From Streptomyces sp. NL15-2K (GTDB taxonomy: Bacteria > Actinomycetota > Actinomycetes > Streptomycetales > Streptomycetaceae): DNA of 64,000 nt. Every line of letters starts with the position of its first letter. Within the stretch, counting starts at the first letter, position 1. Under the pieces are notes generated by a model. That model worked only from the letters and a program-made list of their open reading frames with translations. It was not told the origin of the DNA and did no database searches. This document shows, piece by piece, positions 61,096-64,000 of the stretch. The DNA is taken from positions 434,001 to 498,000 of the forward strand of contig NZ_CP130630.1 of NCBI RefSeq assembly GCF_030551255.1, given 5' to 3'. The translations under genes and the position numbers were made by a program.

Positions 61096-63495
61096 TCAGA
61101 CACGTTCGAGCCGTACCTCGGAGAGGAAGGACCGCTGCGCGCTCGTCAGTACCCTGCGCTCCCCCACCAGCCCGAAGGATCCGCTCAGCCGGTGGTCGTC
61201 GGAGTCGAAGCCGAGGAAGTACTCGACCTGCCCGGGTTCGACGGCGAAGTCGCGCGCGAGCGTGGTGTGTCCCAGCTGGCCCGCCGCCAGGCGGAAGGTG
61301 ACACGGCGGCTCTCCCCCGCCGCCAGCTCGACCCGGGCGAAGCCCGCCAGCTGCTGAGCCGGGCGGGTGACGCCCAAGGCGCCGGCGCGTACGTAGAGCT
61401 GAAGGACGGCGGTGCCGGCGGCGGCGCCCGTGTTGGTGACCGTCGCGCTGATCCGCGCGCTGCCGTCCATGTCGATCCGCGTGTCGCCCGACAAGTCGCC
61501 GAGGGCGAAGTCGGTGTAGCTCAGGCCGTGGCCGAACGGGTACTGCGGGGTCGCTTCCAGGTCCAGGTAGAGCCGGTCCACGCCCGGCGGCAGCGGGTTG
61601 CGGTAGCCGGTGCCGGCGTGCTGGTGGTGGTAGACCGGGATCTGGCCGGTGTGCCGGGGAATGCTGTACGGCAGCTTCCCGCTGGGGTTGACCGCGCCGA
61701 ACAGGACCTCGGCGATCGCACTCGGCCCGAACGGCCCGCCGTACGGCGCCACCACGACGGCCGCGGCGTTGCGCACCGCCTCCGGCAGGGCGTAGGCACG
61801 TCCCTGGACGAGCACGACCACGATCGGCTTGCCGGTGGCGGCCACCGCCTCGGCCAGCGCGACCTGCGCGGGTGGCAGTGAGATGTCCGCCGAGTCACTG
61901 GCCTCGCCCTCGGTGCGCTCGCCGGTGAACCACAGGCTCGCCCCGCCGAGCGCGAGCACCACGACGTCGCTGCGGCGTGCGGTGTCGACCGCCCGGTCCA
62001 GTGCCTCCGGGCCGGGAGCGGACGTCAGCGTGCTCCCCTGTTCCACCAGCACCGCGGAGGCGAAGTCCGAGACGGCGTCGGCGAGGGTGCGGGCGCCGTA
62101 GCGCTCGCGGAGGTACGTCTCCTGTTCGACCGGTGGGAACAACTCGTCGTTCCACGAGTCCATGCCGGGCTCGATCCCGACCTGGTTGCCGAGCTCTCCC
62201 TGCGCCATGCGCAGCGTCATCTCGCGCCAGGCCGGATAGGTGTAGGTGGGGAAATGCGGGGCGGTGACATCGGCGTGCGGCCCGATCACGGCGACGGCGA
62301 GCTCGCCCGGGGACAGCGGCAGCAGCCCGTCGTTCTTGGCGAGGACCACGGCGCGCCGGGCCAGTTCGCGGGACAGGGGCCCGCCCTCGGCCCTGGTGGC
62401 GTCCAGGTCGACGCGCTCCACGGGATACGGGTTCTCGAAGAGGCCGAGTTCGAACTTGGCCCGCAGCACCCGCAGGACGCAGACGTCCACGTCCTTCACG
62501 TCGAGGGCACCGCGCTCCACCTCGGCGACGAGGGCGTCTCCGTAGCCGTAGGCCTTGGGCAGCTCCACGTCGAGCCCGGCGATGATGGCCAGCCGGCCCG
62601 CCTCACCGGGGGTGGCAGCGGCGTGCTGACGACTCACGACGTGTTCCAGCGTCATGTAGTCCGAGGACACGAACCCTTCGAAGCCCAGTTCTCCGCGCAG
62701 GAGGTCGGTGAGCACCTCACGCGAGACACCGGCGGGGACCCCGTCCACGTCCGCGTACGCGTTCATCACGGACCGCAGCCCGGCCAGCTGGATCGATGCC
62801 TCGAAGGGACAGGCGAACAGGTCCCGGGTGCGCCGCGCGCCGCCCTCGTACGCGGACAGGTTGATGCCGCCCGAGGCAAGCCCGTACCCCAGGAAATGCT
62901 TGGCGGTGGCGATGACCCCGTCGGCCAGGTCCTCGCCCTGCAGACCGCGGGTGTAGGCGACGCTCATCGCGGCGGCCAGGTACGGGTCCTCGCCGTACGT
63001 CTCGTGCACCCGTCCCCAGCGCGGGTCGAGCGCGACGTCCATCACGGGGGACAGTGCCTGCCGGAAACCCACCCGCCGCATCTGCCGGCGGACCAGGCCG
63101 GCCATCTCCTCGACCAGCTCCGGGCTCCATGCCGCCGCCAGTCCGGTGCCGGTGGGGAACACCATGTGGCCGCCGGCGAGGAAGCCGCTGAGTGCCTCCT
63201 GGTGGATCAGAGCCGGGATGCCGAGCCGGGTACGTGTCACGTACTGGCGCTGAATCGCTCCGGCCAGGCGCGCGAGCCGCTGCGGATCGTCGGCGGTCAG
63301 GCCCGCGACATGCCCGGGCGCCCGCTTGAGCACGTGTTCCGCGCCCTGCGCGTCGGAGCCGTCCGCCCGCACCAGGTTCCACGGCCACTCCGCGGACAGC
63401 TGGTCGACCTTCTCCTCCAGTGTCATCTCCCGCAGCAGTAGCTCGGCACGAACGTTCGCGGACAGACCGGCGTCACGGTGGTCCTGCGTAGGCAT
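61096..63495 (-). CDS. GH3 beta-glycosidase (paralogue of 54579-57002)
   Basis: A 799-residue cytoplasmic GH3 enzyme: MTLEEKVDQLSAEWPWNLVR, GIPALIHQEALSGFLAGGHM, DPRWGRVHETYGEDPYLAAA, VIATAKHFLGYGLASGGINL, the nucleophile Asp in GFVSSDYMTLEHVV, VVVLALGGASLWFTGERTEG, and a C-terminal Fn3-like domain ending near VRLERV. The ATG at 63495 has AGGAG 10 nt upstream; an ATG at 63534 would lie across the LacI-type palindrome and lacks a ribosome site. It is the first complete gene of the downstream glycosidase operon. Having two GH3 copies in one operon suggests different linkages or sugars. Confidence 0.93.
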   Translation of the reverse strand: MPTQDHRDAGLSANVRAELLLREMTLEEKVDQLSAEWPWNLVRADGSDAQGAEHVLKRAPGHVAGLTADDPQRLARLAGAIQRQYVTRTRLGIPALIHQEALSGFLAGGHMVFPTGTGLAAAWSPELVEEMAGLVRRQMRRVGFRQALSPVMDVALDPRWGRVHETYGEDPYLAAAMSVAYTRGLQGEDLADGVIATAKHFLGYGLASGGINLSAYEGGARRTRDLFACPFEASIQLAGLRSVMNAYADVDGVPAGVSREVLTDLLRGELGFEGFVSSDYMTLEHVVSRQHAAATPGEAGRLAIIAGLDVELPKAYGYGDALVAEVERGALDVKDVDVCVLRVLRAKFELGLFENPYPVERVDLDATRAEGGPLSRELARRAVVLAKNDGLLPLSPGELAVAVIGPHADVTAPHFPTYTYPAWREMTLRMAQGELGNQVGIEPGMDSWNDELFPPVEQETYLRERYGARTLADAVSDFASAVLVEQGSTLTSAPGPEALDRAVDTARRSDVVVLALGGASLWFTGERTEGEASDSADISLPPAQVALAEAVAATGKPIVVVLVQGRAYALPEAVRNAAAVVVAPYGGPFGPSAIAEVLFGAVNPSGKLPYSIPRHTGQIPVYHHQHAGTGYRNPLPPGVDRLYLDLEATPQYPFGHGLSYTDFALGDLSGDTRIDMDGSARISATVTNTGAAAGTAVLQLYVRAGALGVTRPAQQLAGFARVELAAGESRRVTFRLAAGQLGHTTLARDFAVEPGQVEYFLGFDSDDHRLSGSFGLVGERRVLTSAQRSFLSEVRLERV

Positions 63496-63516
63496 AGGCG
63501 GGCAACTCCTGTTGTG

Positions 63517-63532
63517 TTGCGAACGCTTTGGC
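63517..63532. promoter_or_regulatory. LacI-type operator candidate upstream of GH3
   Basis: TTGCGAACGCTTTGGC (CAAAGCGTTCGCAA on the coding strand) has the central CG and A/T-flanked half-sites of LacI/GalR-family operators. It lies 22-37 bp upstream of the GH3 ATG at 63495, in the promoter or leader. No LacI gene is in the window. Symmetry is imperfect, so this is tentative. Confidence 0.45.
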
Positions 63533-63576
63533 ACGGCCCATCGCTCGGGTGGTGCGTGTGCGACTGCTCCGGTGCA

Positions 63577-64000
63577 TCAGGCGGAGATCGGATCCAGGAT
63601 CGTGTGCACGGCCCGGTGGAAGGCCTCCGCACCGGGATGCAGATCCTGCGGAACGAGTGCGTCGGCGATGTCGGCGGCCGGGGCGTCGAGCCGGCTGGCG
63701 AGCGCTGCCGCGACCTGGGTCTCGCCCTGCGGAGCCAGCCCGGTCTCCACTGCGGCGCCGACCACCGCGGCCCAGGTCTCGGGATCATCCAGAACGTCCC
63801 GGACGGTGCGGTCGGCCGGCGGCCCTACCGGCGGCCCGGCGGGATCGGGCACCACCCACCGGTGTTGGCCGTGGCCCACCTGGACCGGATCGGTGTCACC
63901 GGGCAACTGCACCTCAGCAGTCGTCCCCACCGGCACCCGCACGTCCAGTCGGAACTCGCCGTCGGCCCGCTCCCAGTGGACGCCGGCCTCTCCGTACGGG
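63577..64000 (-). CDS. GH78 alpha-L-rhamnosidase, C-terminal part (runs off window end)
   Basis: About 140 residues on the minus strand, open to the right edge. GEAGVHWERADGEFRLDVRV, PVGTTAEVQLPG is the C-terminal beta-sandwich of GH78 rhamnosidases; compare EWYVEGEELLITLDVPPGSR in the gene at 32681-35317. A helical extension of about 85 residues follows (VRDVLDDPETWAAVVGAAVE, LASRLDAPAADIADALV), similar in kind to the helical segment that starts the DUF5605 protein. Its stop is 81 bp before the GH3 ATG, so it may be co-transcribed or separated by the LacI-type site. Confidence 0.85.
   Translation of the reverse strand, partial: PYGEAGVHWERADGEFRLDVRVPVGTTAEVQLPGDTDPVQVGHGQHRWVVPDPAGPPVGPPADRTVRDVLDDPETWAAVVGAAVETGLAPQGETQVAAALASRLDAPAADIADALVPQDLHPGAEAFHRAVHTILDPISA

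Noticed and set aside
52816..61881. Several plus-strand frames of 550-790 codons opposite the glycosidase operon
   Set aside because: They are antisense to GH genes with complete catalytic motifs, and their Val/Gly/Arg-rich products match no family.
1..64000. tRNA genes or a CRISPR array
   Set aside because: No T-loop/acceptor pattern and no regularly spaced short repeats were found on reading either strand.

Overview
The window is high-GC actinobacterial DNA, most likely from a Streptomyces chromosome arm or a genomic island. The reasons are the very GC-rich coding style, GTG starts, many TetR regulators, SpoIIE-type phosphatase/ATPase modules, Tat-exported enzymes, a chitosanase behind a CsnR-type box, and a dense scatter of decayed insertion sequences (IS21, IS630, IS701/IS4-like, IS110, IS1380). 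Every assignment here comes from reading motifs and frames; no search was run.

Layout. (1) 0-15.5 kb is a worn region: the tail of a maleylacetate reductase, two alpha/beta hydrolases, a TetR gene with a double operator facing an MpaB-type oxygenase gene broken in a run of seven C, an intact DHA2 drug exporter, an intact SDR and another TetR. Between them lie remnants of a lipocalin-like secreted protein, SpoIIE-type ATPases, IstB, a glycosyltransferase, a ThDP enzyme, a Rieske oxygenase and two related FAD monooxygenases. The debris suggests a lost aromatic-degradation locus. (2) 15.7-21.6 kb is intact: a GT2-GtrA flippase-type glycosyltransferase, a GT39-like membrane mannosyltransferase, and an OmpR response regulator/histidine kinase pair. 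(3) 21.9-32.7 kb is a graveyard with transposase fragments, an intact GH43 and an intact GH35-like enzyme, and broken MFS, GH1, GH2 and GH3 genes. Much of it lies between two 100-bp direct repeats. (4) 32.7-43.6 kb is a clean glycoside-use locus: TetR and GH78 rhamnosidase on the minus strand, divergent from MFS-GH2-GH3-GH1 on the plus strand, with paired operators in the gap. (5) 43.7-46.4 kb holds an IS1380 transposase remnant, a palindromic IS end, and the 5' half of an RNase P RNA gene. (6) 46.4-52.2 kb holds a MASE1 membrane protein with a PP2C phosphatase, a broken secreted beta-helix protein, a GH46 chitosanase, YceI and an exported beta-carbonic anhydrase. (7) 52.8-64 kb is a minus-strand glycosidase operon: GH78 (running off the window), GH3, GH43, GH2, GH3 and a DUF5060/DUF5605 glycosidase.

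How it fits together. None of the glycosidases in blocks 3, 4 and 7 shows a signal peptide, so they appear to act in the cytoplasm on small glycosides imported whole, for block 4 through the adjacent MFS carrier. The mix of rhamnosidase, beta-galactosidase/glucuronidase-type GH2, GH3, GH1 and GH43 suggests stepwise removal of sugars from branched plant glycosides, with TetR repressors sensing the glycoside or its aglycone. Block 3 looks like a decayed relative of block 4.
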